Below, one piece after another: positions 1 to 5,631 of a stretch of 5,631 nt of DNA. The stretch comes from Planctomycetaceae bacterium (GTDB lineage Bacteria; Planctomycetota; Planctomycetia; Pirellulales; UBA1268). Location of the stretch: the NCBI GenBank assembly GCA_009691925.1, contig SIAG01000278.1, forward strand, positions 1 to 5,631, written 5' to 3'. The first letter of the stretch is position 1; every line of letters starts with the position of its first letter. The translations under genes were made by a program, and so were the position numbers. Under the pieces are notes generated by a model. That model saw nothing but the letters and a program-made list of their open reading frames with translations. It had not been told where the DNA came from and searched no databases.

Positions 1-601
1 TGAGCTTCGAACCGACGTTGAAAAAAATCTCGATGCCTCCCGCAGCTGCTGGCCGCATGGCCAGCGCATACGTGGTGTGCTCCCAACCGACCGGGAACGA
101 AAACGAGAGTTTTCCGGCGGCACTGAGTGGATCGGAAGGGGTCGCACCAGTGCGCCACGCCGTGATCGCCGGCCCACCGCTCTGTGCCGAAAGTGCCACG
201 ACGAGATTGCCGACACGGCGAACCGACGTCACGAGGCCGGGAAGGCCGGCCGATGCGAGAACCTGCGGTGCCCCGTCGGCCACGCCGTCGCCGTCGGCGT
301 CGACAAGCCTCACGAGCGCTCCGGAAGTCGACCCGAACAGGTCGTGCTCGATCCAGGTCTGGGCTCCGTTGCTCGTGGCCACCAGAAGCGAGCCGTCAGC
401 GAGCTCCGCCATGCTCGTTGGATTTGCCAGGCCCGTGGCGAACTGAGTGATCCTCAAGCGGGATTGGTCAATCGGCCGTGCGAACGTGGGCGTCAGCGGC
501 ACCCCCAGAGAGCAACTTGCCCCCACCGCACCACCGACAATCGCTCCAACGCTCGCCATGACGAACGTCCATGCCTTGCCCGACCGAAGACGATGATTCA
601 T
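1..601 (-). CDS. Exported sugar-dehydrogenase-like beta-propeller protein, N-terminal part
   Basis: This frame stays open on the minus strand from an ATG at 601-599 to the left edge, giving 200 residues and no stop, so the C-terminus is missing. An AGGGAG Shine-Dalgarno six bases upstream supports the start. Residues 10-30 form a hydrophobic export signal ending in GAS-C30, which fits a permissive lipobox, so the protein could be a lipoprotein; cleavage by signal peptidase I near residue 41 is the alternative. Residues 50-80 (QFATGLANPTSMAELADGSL, then LVATSNG) have the character of the first blade of glucose/sorbosone-dehydrogenase-like propellers. DADGDGVAD at 101-109 looks like a calcium-binding loop. 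FNVGSK at 194-199 also resembles that family. Such planctomycete proteins often end in a PEP-CTERM sorting signal, which cannot be checked here. The family call comes from recalled similarity. The enzymatic activity and any PQQ dependence are unproven. Confidence 0.75.
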   Translation of the reverse strand, partial: MNHRLRSGKAWTFVMASVGAIVGGAVGASCSLGVPLTPTFARPIDQSRLRITQFATGLANPTSMAELADGSLLVATSNGAQTWIEHDLFGSTSGALVRLVDADGDGVADGAPQVLASAGLPGLVTSVRRVGNLVVALSAQSGGPAITAWRTGATPSDPLSAAGKLSFSFPVGWEHTTYALAMRPAAAGGIEIFFNVGSKL

Positions 602-819
602 CGTGCACTCCCTGCTTCCACCCCTCTCTGAATGGGAAACCTCTAAGACAGTATGCACCATGTGAACCGGGGAAGATATCGGTTTCTCGCGGAGTGCCGG
701 TCGATTTCGTGGAGGTCGCAGCAGGCCAGCACCAAGACCCTGATAAGGTAGTTCCGTTGCCAGTCGTCGGGCGGAGCGCGCTCCCCCTTTCCGTTCTCGC
801 CATCCCGAGCGCACCGCTG
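602..819. other. Divergent intergenic region
   Basis: These 218 bases lie between the leftward sugar-dehydrogenase-like gene and the rightward esterase, so both promoters should be here. I found no convincing -35/-10 pair on either strand, no clear operator palindrome and no riboswitch-like structure. The plus-strand reading frame of the esterase is open across the region, but its translation has no recognisable domain character and I do not count it as coding. Confidence 0.4.
608..613 (-). promoter_or_regulatory. Ribosome binding site of the sugar-dehydrogenase-like gene
   Basis: Read on the minus strand this is AGGGAG, six bases before the ATG at 601. It fixes the start of the leftward gene. 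It also argues against any plus-strand gene starting at 571, because such a gene would overlap this start region. Confidence 0.6.
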
Positions 820-1593
820 ATGAGCTCCGCCGCCCCCCATTGGTCGATGATCGACGTCGCCGGCCATCCGTGCGAGTGCTTCGATCCGCCGGGGGCCGCG
901 GCGGGGATCGCCGCGATCTATCTCCATGGTGTCCGCGAGCGCACGCTGCAACAGTCGACCGGGCTGCGCGAAGCGATCGAGACCGCCGGCCTGCGGACCC
1001 TGGCGCCGCGCACGGGCCGGTCGTGGTGGCTCGACCGGATCATCCCCGAGTTCGATCCGCACCTCACGCCGGAGCGGTTTGTCGTCGGCGCGGTGGTGGC
1101 CGAAGTCGAACGCCGCTTCGGTGTCAAGCCGCCGCAGATCGGCCTGGTGGGAACGAGCATGGGGGGCCAGGGGGCGCTGCGGCTCTCCTACCGCCATCCG
1201 ACCGTATTCCCCGTCGCCGCCGCGATCGCCCCGGCGATCGACTACCACACAGCGCTGCGGGATCTCCACACGATCCCCGACGGCGACCTGTTCGCAAACC
1301 TCTATCAAATCTACGGCGACGTCGAACGGGCCCGGCAGGACACGGCAATTCTCCATGTCCACCCGCTCAACTGGCCGCGCCACCAGTGGTTTGCCAGCGA
1401 CCCCGAAGACTGGCAGTGGCATGACGGCGCCGAGCGTCTCCACAGCAAGCTCGTGGCCCTCGGCATCCCGCACACCGCGATCCTCGATCTCCAAGCCGGC
1501 GGCCACGGCCCGGCCTACTACGATTCCGTCGCCTCCAACGCGATCTGCTTCCTTCTCACCACCCTCGAGGCGGAGGGGCGGCGGCTCGCGTGA
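820..1593 (+). CDS. Alpha/beta-hydrolase, esterase D-like
   Basis: The product has 257 residues from the chosen start. It appears to be a serine hydrolase of the alpha/beta-hydrolase fold, close to the putative esterase (esterase D / S-formylglutathione hydrolase-like) group. IYLHG at 33-37 fits the first core strand and oxyanion-hole region. GTSMGG at 111-116 is the nucleophile elbow with Ser113. GGHGPAYYDS at 227-236 supplies the probable catalytic His229. The acid is probably Asp194 in FASDPEDW or a nearby Asp. No signal peptide is visible, so it is probably cytoplasmic. The start is uncertain: ATG 820 and ATG 847 are both in frame and neither has a good Shine-Dalgarno. The frame is open upstream to 571, but that part overlaps the divergent gene and looks non-coding. 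It appears to be monocistronic and converges on the repeat-protein gene 17 bases away. The substrate is unknown. Confidence 0.8.
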   Translation: MSSAAPHWSMIDVAGHPCECFDPPGAAAGIAAIYLHGVRERTLQQSTGLREAIETAGLRTLAPRTGRSWWLDRIIPEFDPHLTPERFVVGAVVAEVERRFGVKPPQIGLVGTSMGGQGALRLSYRHPTVFPVAAAIAPAIDYHTALRDLHTIPDGDLFANLYQIYGDVERARQDTAILHVHPLNWPRHQWFASDPEDWQWHDGAERLHSKLVALGIPHTAILDLQAGGHGPAYYDSVASNAICFLLTTLEAEGRRLA

Positions 1594-1610
1594 AGCTCGG
1601 GCTGCGCCGA

Positions 1611-2120
1611 TCAGGGGCGGCTCGGGGAGCCCTTCCGCCCTGGCTGGTCGCGCTCGATCGAGCCGCTGCCGAACGGCTGGGTGCGGCTCGTCGAACCGTC
1701 GGAGCGGCGGGTGATCGTGCCGGAGCCGAACTTCTGCGTGTTCCCGGTGGTCGTCTTCCGGTCGCCGCCGCGCTCCTCTGTGATCGAGCCGGAGCCGAAG
1801 GGGCGGGTCCGTGTCTGCGTGCCATCCGACCAGCGGGTGATCGTGCCGGAGCCAAACTTCTGCGTGTTCCCCGTCACGGTCTTGCCGTCAGGGCGGCGCT
1901 CGGTGGTGATTGAACCGGAGCCGAAGGGGCGGGTCTGGGCGCTTGAACCATCCGTGCGGCGGGTGAGCGACCCCGAGCCGTAGCGACCGGTCGTTCCGGT
2001 CCGCGGCCCCGCCTCACCGATCCGCGGGGGCGGAGGAGGCTGGTCGGCCGACGTCGAGAGCGTAAGCAGGAGCGTCAGAAGCAACAGCCCGGCAACCGCC
2101 GTCAAACAGCAACGTGGCAT
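1611..2120 (-). CDS. Secreted tandem-repeat protein of unknown function
   Basis: The product has 169 residues and I do not recognise its family. The start at 2120 is supported by AGAGGAG ten bases upstream and by an immediate signal peptide (hydrophobic AVAGLLLLTLLLTLSTSA at 9-26, cleavage likely just before or after DQ at 26-27). A short proline run (28-32) follows. The rest is a regular repeat around a (Y/F)GSG(S/T)(I/L) core whose aromatic residue falls at 47, 66, 89, 108, 131 and 150, giving spacings of 19, 23, 19, 23 and 19. The short arm carries a TRxxDG-type segment and the long arm ends in TGNTQK. The protein is rich in Gly, Ser, Thr and Arg, has no cysteine after the signal, and shows no enzyme motif. 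Short strands and turns suggest a beta-rich fold, but that is inference. It converges on the esterase and diverges from the DUF1549 gene. A longer frame reaches 2318 but would bury the signal peptide. Confidence 0.72.
   Translation of the reverse strand: MPRCCLTAVAGLLLLTLLLTLSTSADQPPPPPRIGEAGPRTGTTGRYGSGSLTRRTDGSSAQTRPFGSGSITTERRPDGKTVTGNTQKFGSGTITRWSDGTQTRTRPFGSGSITEERGGDRKTTTGNTQKFGSGTITRRSDGSTSRTQPFGSGSIERDQPGRKGSPSRP
1674..1925 (-). repeat. Two tandem 126-bp direct repeats within a gene
   Basis: Bases 1674-1799 and 1800-1925 are adjacent copies of a 126-bp unit, encoding residues 108-149 and 66-107 of the repeat protein. A 39-base core at 1707-1745 recurs at 1833-1871 with a single mismatch (g1728 against a1854), which is synonymous in the coding frame (Phe TTC/TTT). 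Partial, more diverged half-units flank them, so repetition runs over about 1662-1982. The unit length is an exact multiple of three, so unit gain or loss would keep the frame. Confidence 0.88.
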
Positions 2121-2130
2121 GGCACGGCGA

Positions 2131-2137
2131 CTCCTCT
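2131..2137 (-). promoter_or_regulatory. Ribosome binding site of the repeat-protein gene
   Basis: The minus-strand reading is AGAGGAG, ten bases before the ATG at 2120. This spacing is at the long end of normal. Together with the signal peptide that starts directly after the ATG, it selects 2120 over the upstream in-frame ATG at 2318. Confidence 0.5.
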
Positions 2138-2329
2138 GGCCTGAGGGGCTTTCCCCCGAAGATCGACTCTGCCAACAGCCTACCGCAGGGCGATAGCAGG
2201 CCGCAGATCGGCCCGGGCAGCGGTTGGAATCACCCTTCGCTGTCATGCTCGAAGTCGTTTGCGGGTAGGGCTTTGCGCGCCTCCGAAAGGGCCTTTTTCG
2301 CCAGCCTGGATGGTTCACCCACGGCGGGG

Positions 2330-2335
2330 GGAGGT
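2330..2335 (+). promoter_or_regulatory. Alternative ribosome binding site for an upstream start
   Basis: GGAGGT, a perfect anti-Shine-Dalgarno match, lies three bases before an ATG at 2339 that is in frame with the DUF1549/DUF1553 gene. Its use would add 19 residues before the preferred start. The spacing is short and the added residues push the signal peptide further from the N-terminus, so I rank it second. Confidence 0.35.
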
Positions 2336-2383
2336 ATCATGAATGGCTCACGGGCCCGTTACGGTGGGCACCGGAGGGGGGCC

Positions 2384-2390
2384 GAGGAGA
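2384..2390 (+). promoter_or_regulatory. Ribosome binding site of the DUF1549/DUF1553 gene
   Basis: GAGGAGA ends five bases before the ATG at 2396, which is good spacing, and it is the reason for choosing this start. A third in-frame ATG at 2456 sits right before the Arg-Arg and hydrophobic stretch of the signal peptide but has no comparable site. Confidence 0.55.
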
Positions 2391-2395
2391 CTCGC

Positions 2396-4813
2396 ATGTC
2401 GACAGTCGACGCGGAGTTTGGTGCGATCATTGGCTGGCGCCCTCGGCTCCGACCGATGAGGCGGATGGCGTTCCTCGCCGTCGCGCTTCTTGCTTCCTTC
2501 GGGCCTGCTGCCAGCGCCAATGAGGGCGCGGCGATCCCTCTCGAAGCAGCCATCGATTCAATCGTCGAAGCGAATGCCGTCGGCCCGTTGGCCCCGGTCT
2601 GCTCCGATGCCGATTTTCTCCGCCGCGTCTCGATCGACCTCGTCGGTGCGATCCCCCCCGTCGACCGCGTCCGCGCGTTTCTGGCCGACTCCAGCCCCGA
2701 CAAGCGCACCCGCCTGATCGATGAGCTCCTCGCCGCGCCGGCCCATGCCCGGCATTTCGCGTTGCTCCTTGATGGGATGCTCCTGGAGCGGAAGGCTCCT
2801 GCCGCCGACATGGCGGCAGCCTGGCGCGAGTTCCTCATGACGGCGCTGGTGGCCGATCGCCCGCTCGATCAGGTGTGGGGCGATTGCCTCGCCTCCGACG
2901 GCGCCGATCCGGCGACCCGCCCGGCCGCGGCCTTCTTCTTCGCCCGGGAGGCGGAACCGGTGCAGATGACCCGCTCGATCGGGCGGATCTTCTTCGGCCG
3001 CGATCTCCAATGTGCCCAGTGCCACGACCACCCCAACAATGCCGACATCCGTCAGGCCGACTACTACGGCCTCAATGCCTTCGTCGCGCGGACGAGCCTT
3101 TTCAAGGCGGAAGGGGATCCGAAGCCGTTCCTCGGCGAGAAGGCCGACGGCGAGATCGAGTACACCTCGGTGTTCACTAAAGATGGCCAAAAGGGAGTCA
3201 GGCCGCGCGTCCCGTTCGGCGCCACCCTCGCGCTCGAGCCGCTCCCGGAATCGGCGGATCAATACACAACGGCCCCGGCAAAGAACGTCCGCGGCGTTCC
3301 GCTCCACAGCCGGCGAAGGGCCCTGGCGCGGATGCTGGCCGAGAGCGTCGAGTTCCGCCGTACGATGGCTAACCGGCTGTGGGCCACGATGAACGGCCGC
3401 GGGCTCGTCCACCCGCTCGACGGCCTCGATCCCGACAACGCCCCGACCCACCCCGACCTCCTGGCACACCTCTCCGAGACACTCCGCTCGAACGGTTTTC
3501 ATCTCCGGCCGCTCCTCCGGGGCATCGCCCTCTCCCGTACCTATCAGCGGAGCATCGATCCACCGGCGCTCTCCACTGATGCCTTGGCGGGGCTCCCCTC
3601 ACTCATCGATCAACTCACGGGCTTGCGTCCCCAGCAGGACGGAGCACTCGCCCCGCTCGAAGCCGCCGCCAAGGAGGCGGAGGCCCGGTTCGCGGCGATC
3701 CTCGCCGCCGATGGCGTGGTGATCGGTGAATTGCCGCCGCTGATCGAGGCGCGGAACAAGGCCCGCGGCGGGGCCGATGCCGCCGCCGCCGCGAAGAAGA
3801 CTGCCGAGGAGGAGCTCGCCAAGAAGGTCACTCAGGCCGATTCCCTGGCCTCCGCCGCCACAAAGGTGGGAGAGGCGGCGGCCCTCCTTGCCGATGACAA
3901 GGTGCTCGCCGGCGCCGCGGCGATCGTCGCCGCCCGGTCGGCCGAGTTCACCGCCACCGTCGAGGCCGCGAAGGGAATCGTCGCCGCCAAGACAGGCGAA
4001 TACGACGCCGCCCAAGCGAGCCTCGTGGCCGCCCGCCAGGCCTGCGAGGGAGTGACGGCGAAGCGTCCGCCGGCCGACGCGATCGCGGCTGCCGATCAGG
4101 CGGCCATCGCGGCCCGCAGCGCCCGCCAGGAAGCGGGCTTTGCCCTGGCGCGCACCGATCTGCGGCTCGGCCTCGCCCGCGATCTTCTCCGTCACAGTGA
4201 TCTCGCCGCCACCGATCCGGTGGCGGCGGCCGTTCTCCGCACCTCGATCGAGGATCGCTGGACGGCGCTGGGGCAGATGGCGAGGCTCCGGCCCCTCTCC
4301 CCAGAGCAGCTGGCCTTCTCGCTGCTGACGGCGAGCGGATCGATGCAATCATTCCACACCGCCGCCGAGGCGAAGGTGGAGAAGGAGCCTCCCGAAATTC
4401 TCAAGAACGCGGCACCGGAAGCGGCGCCGGCAATCCGGGTGGTTCAGGTGGAGCTGCAGACCATCCAGCAGGCGGCGGGGTTTCTCACGACCGTGGCCGG
4501 GCTGTACAGCGATCCGCTCGCCACCGATTTTCAGACGTCGGTCAATCAGGCCCTGTGGATCGGCAACTCGCCCGACGTCGCCGGCTCCCTGAAGCCGGGC
4601 GGGGAGAACCTCGCTGCCCGGCTCCTCGCGCTGGCCGACGACGGGGCGCTTGCCGACGAGGCCTTCCTGACGGTTTTCTCCCGGCCTCCCGGTGCCGACG
4701 AAAAGGCCGACGTCACCGCGGCCCTCGCTGGCCGGGGCGACGATCGAGCCGTGGCGATCGCCGAGCTGCTGTGGGCGATGCTCTCGAGCACCGAGTTCCG
4801 CTTCAATCACTGA
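2396..4813 (+). CDS. Secreted DUF1549/DUF1553 protein with coiled-coil insertion
   Basis: The product has 805 residues. It starts with a signal peptide (MRRM at 21-24, hydrophobic to about 41, AxA-type end at PAASA). Residues 45-230 match DUF1549 (Pfam's PSCyt2): FLRRVSIDLVGAIPP, then the segment ending in LQCAQCHDHP. That segment contains the cytochrome-like CXXCH (Cys206, Cys209, His210), and DYYGLNAF follows. DUF1553 (PSD1) begins near 303 with RRALARMLAES, then MANRLWATMNGRGLVHPLDG and LLRGIALSRTYQRS (373-386). It resumes at LRPLSPEQLAFSLL (631-644) and ends with the typical LLWAMLSSTEFRFNH. Between lies an Ala/Glu/Lys-rich insertion (about 415-600), probably helical or coiled coil. There is only this one CXXCH and no N-terminal cytochrome domain. 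DUF1501 follows 40 bp downstream, probably in one operon. These families are abundant in planctomycetes; their function is not established. Heme binding is possible but unproven. Confidence 0.93.
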   Translation: MSTVDAEFGAIIGWRPRLRPMRRMAFLAVALLASFGPAASANEGAAIPLEAAIDSIVEANAVGPLAPVCSDADFLRRVSIDLVGAIPPVDRVRAFLADSSPDKRTRLIDELLAAPAHARHFALLLDGMLLERKAPAADMAAAWREFLMTALVADRPLDQVWGDCLASDGADPATRPAAAFFFAREAEPVQMTRSIGRIFFGRDLQCAQCHDHPNNADIRQADYYGLNAFVARTSLFKAEGDPKPFLGEKADGEIEYTSVFTKDGQKGVRPRVPFGATLALEPLPESADQYTTAPAKNVRGVPLHSRRRALARMLAESVEFRRTMANRLWATMNGRGLVHPLDGLDPDNAPTHPDLLAHLSETLRSNGFHLRPLLRGIALSRTYQRSIDPPALSTDALAGLPSLIDQLTGLRPQQDGALAPLEAAAKEAEARFAAILAADGVVIGELPPLIEARNKARGGADAAAAAKKTAEEELAKKVTQADSLASAATKVGEAAALLADDKVLAGAAAIVAARSAEFTATVEAAKGIVAAKTGEYDAAQASLVAARQACEGVTAKRPPADAIAAADQAAIAARSARQEAGFALARTDLRLGLARDLLRHSDLAATDPVAAAVLRTSIEDRWTALGQMARLRPLSPEQLAFSLLTASGSMQSFHTAAEAKVEKEPPEILKNAAPEAAPAIRVVQVELQTIQQAAGFLTTVAGLYSDPLATDFQTSVNQALWIGNSPDVAGSLKPGGENLAARLLALADDGALADEAFLTVFSRPPGADEKADVTAALAGRGDDRAVAIAELLWAMLSSTEFRFNH
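3638..4200 (+). other. Sequence encoding the Ala-rich coiled-coil insertion
   Basis: This stretch encodes about residues 415-602 of the DUF1549/DUF1553 protein. It is dominated by Ala, Glu, Lys, Asp, Arg and Gln, with segments such as EEELAKKVTQADSLASAATK and AAKTGEYDAAQASLVAARQA that suit long amphipathic helices. It separates the two conserved blocks of the DUF1553 region. Boundaries are approximate because the drop in conserved motifs is gradual on both sides. Confidence 0.6.
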
Positions 4814-4841
4814 CGCCCCTTCGCCACAGCCTGCTGTTTCC

Positions 4842-4846
4842 AGGAG
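4842..4846 (+). promoter_or_regulatory. Ribosome binding site of the DUF1501 gene
   Basis: AGGAG lies seven bases before the ATG at 4854, inside the 40-base gap after the DUF1549/DUF1553 stop codon. The gap is too short to hold an obvious terminator plus promoter, which supports co-transcription with the upstream gene. Confidence 0.7.
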
Positions 4847-4853
4847 ACGCCCC

Positions 4854-5631
4854 ATGTCATCCAAAGCCAATCCCGCCTGCGGCTCCGCCGACCACGTCCT
4901 CTCGCGCCGCGCCCTCCTCGGTGGCATGGCGGCGGCAGCGGCCACCGGCCTCGTCCGCCGGCCGGCGCTGGCGAAGTCGGTGCAGGGCTCCGGGAAGCGC
5001 GTCCTCCAGATCTTCCTCCATGGCGGCGTCAGCCAGCTCGAGACCTGGGACCCGAAGCCGGGGACGGCAACAGGGGGCCCCTTCCGGGCCATCCCGACCA
5101 GCGTGCCTGGCCTCCACATCTCCGAGCTCCTCCCCCACACGGCGCTGCAGATGCACAGGCTCGGGCTCATCCGCAGCATGACCAATGCCTCCGATGATCA
5201 TGGCCGTGGCCAGCGGGAGATCTTTAGCGGCCGCAACCAGCCGGCCGCGCTGGATGTCCCCGATCTGGGCGCGGTCGTCGCCAAGACCTGCATGAGCGAC
5301 GACTTCCCCCTCCCCGGCCACATTCTCATCCGTGGCTCCGGCGGCGGCCCCGGCAACGCCTCCTATCTCGGCCCCCGCTACGCCGGCGTGATCATGGAGG
5401 ATGCCAAGCCACCGGCCTTCACCGATCGCCCCGAAGGGCTTTCCCCCGAAGCCGACCGGCGCCGCTCCGGACTGCGGAGCCGGTTCAACGATCGCTTCGC
5501 CACCCGCCGTCGCACCGCCGACACCGAGGCCTACACCTTCTCCTACGGCCAGGCCCTCGATCTCCTCGACCAGAGAAAGGTGTTTGACGTCAGTCTCGAG
5601 TCTCAGCGCGATCAGGAGCGTTACGGGAAGC
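4854..5631 (+). CDS. Tat-exported DUF1501 protein, N-terminal part
   Basis: The frame is open from 4854 to the right edge, giving 259 residues; the C-terminus is outside the window. Family members are usually over 400 residues, so roughly half is visible. A twin-arginine signal is plain: SRRALLGG with Arg18-Arg19, an alanine-rich hydrophobic stretch, and an AxA end at PALA (residue 40), pointing to export in folded form. The mature part opens with LQIFLHGGVSQLETWDPKPG (51-70), the signature start of DUF1501. RSMTNASDDHGRGQREIFSG (107-126) and RPEGLSPEADRRR (192-204) follow, also family-like. DUF1501 is related to the alkaline phosphatase/sulfatase superfamily, and the Asp and His residues in these motifs are candidate metal ligands, though activity is not demonstrated. 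It pairs with the upstream DUF1549/DUF1553 gene, the usual planctomycete arrangement, and is probably translated from the same transcript. Confidence 0.92.
   Translation, partial: MSSKANPACGSADHVLSRRALLGGMAAAAATGLVRRPALAKSVQGSGKRVLQIFLHGGVSQLETWDPKPGTATGGPFRAIPTSVPGLHISELLPHTALQMHRLGLIRSMTNASDDHGRGQREIFSGRNQPAALDVPDLGAVVAKTCMSDDFPLPGHILIRGSGGGPGNASYLGPRYAGVIMEDAKPPAFTDRPEGLSPEADRRRSGLRSRFNDRFATRRRTADTEAYTFSYGQALDLLDQRKVFDVSLESQRDQERYGK

Larger units (their letters stand above)
2121..2395. other. Divergent intergenic region with leader
   Basis: These 275 bases separate the leftward repeat-protein gene from the rightward DUF1549/DUF1553 gene and should hold both promoters. I could not identify a confident -35/-10 pair. 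It contains a GGGG-CTTT-CCCC stem-loop candidate at 2145-2156, within a 16-base word that recurs in the DUF1501 gene. It also contains a weak inverted repeat rich in A and T arms at 2284-2300. The frame of the DUF1549 gene is open through the region with in-frame ATGs at 2114 and 2339. Confidence 0.4.

Noticed and set aside
571..819. Upstream extension of the esterase frame to an ATG at 571
   Set aside because: It would overlap the start and ribosome binding site of the divergent gene at 601, and the 83 added residues show no domain or signal character. The hydrolase fold begins naturally just after 820.
643..1506. Long minus-strand open frame (287 codons) opposite the esterase
   Set aside because: It is antisense to a gene with a clear catalytic motif. 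Its translation is Arg/Gly-rich without domain features, as expected for a shadow frame in GC-rich DNA.
1594..1610. Possible bidirectional terminator between the convergent genes
   Set aside because: The 17-base gap contains no stem-loop followed by a T-run on either strand.
1681..1983. Plus-strand repetitive open frame across the 126-bp repeats
   Set aside because: It is repetitive only because the DNA is. It has no ribosome binding site or signal peptide and starts inside the repeat, while the minus-strand frame has both. The core mismatch is synonymous in both frames, so it does not decide the matter.
2284..2300. Weak inverted repeat resembling a terminator
   Set aside because: cgaaagggcctttttcg pairs imperfectly, has a short stem and lies upstream of both divergent genes rather than after one, so a terminator role is not supported.
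2558..3502. Minus-strand open frame (314 codons) opposite the DUF1549 domain
   Set aside because: The plus strand carries the CXXCH and other family motifs. The antisense translation resembles no protein and reflects third-position GC bias.
4349..5185. Minus-strand open frame (278 codons) spanning the DUF1549/DUF1553 - DUF1501 junction
   Set aside because: It runs antisense across two well-supported genes and their ribosome binding site, with no recognisable product.

Overview
The window is GC-rich and almost fully coding, and it carries a DUF1549/DUF1553 gene followed directly by a DUF1501 gene. That pairing is a hallmark of Planctomycetes (Pirellula/Rhodopirellula-type and related lineages), where these families occur in many copies. 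The twin-arginine signal on the DUF1501 protein and the other signal peptides show that four of the five genes encode exported proteins. Taxonomy below phylum cannot be read from this window.

Layout, left to right: (1) bases 1-601, minus strand: the N-terminal 200 residues of an exported protein resembling the glucose/sorbosone-dehydrogenase-like beta-propeller proteins common in planctomycetes, running off the left edge. (2) 602-819: a short divergent intergenic region. (3) 820-1593, plus: an alpha/beta-hydrolase of the esterase D type. (4) 1611-2120, minus: a small secreted protein of unknown function, convergent with the esterase and built from a strikingly regular alternating 19/23-residue repeat encoded by 126-bp direct repeats. 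(5) 2121-2395: a second divergent intergenic region with two candidate ribosome binding sites. (6) 2396-4813, plus: a secreted DUF1549/DUF1553 protein with a CXXCH motif and a long Ala/Glu/Lys-rich, probably coiled-coil insertion. (7) 4854 to the right edge, plus: a Tat-exported DUF1501 protein, truncated by the window.

The last two genes are 40 bp apart, share a strand, and the second has a strong Shine-Dalgarno sequence, so they probably form an operon. Proteins of these two families are thought to work together outside the cytoplasm, but no biochemical role can be assigned from sequence. The other three genes alternate in strand and look like independent transcription units. No tRNA, rRNA, CRISPR array, insertion sequence or phage gene was seen. 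The least explained object is the repeat protein at 1611-2120. The next most unusual is the coiled-coil insertion that splits the DUF1553 region.
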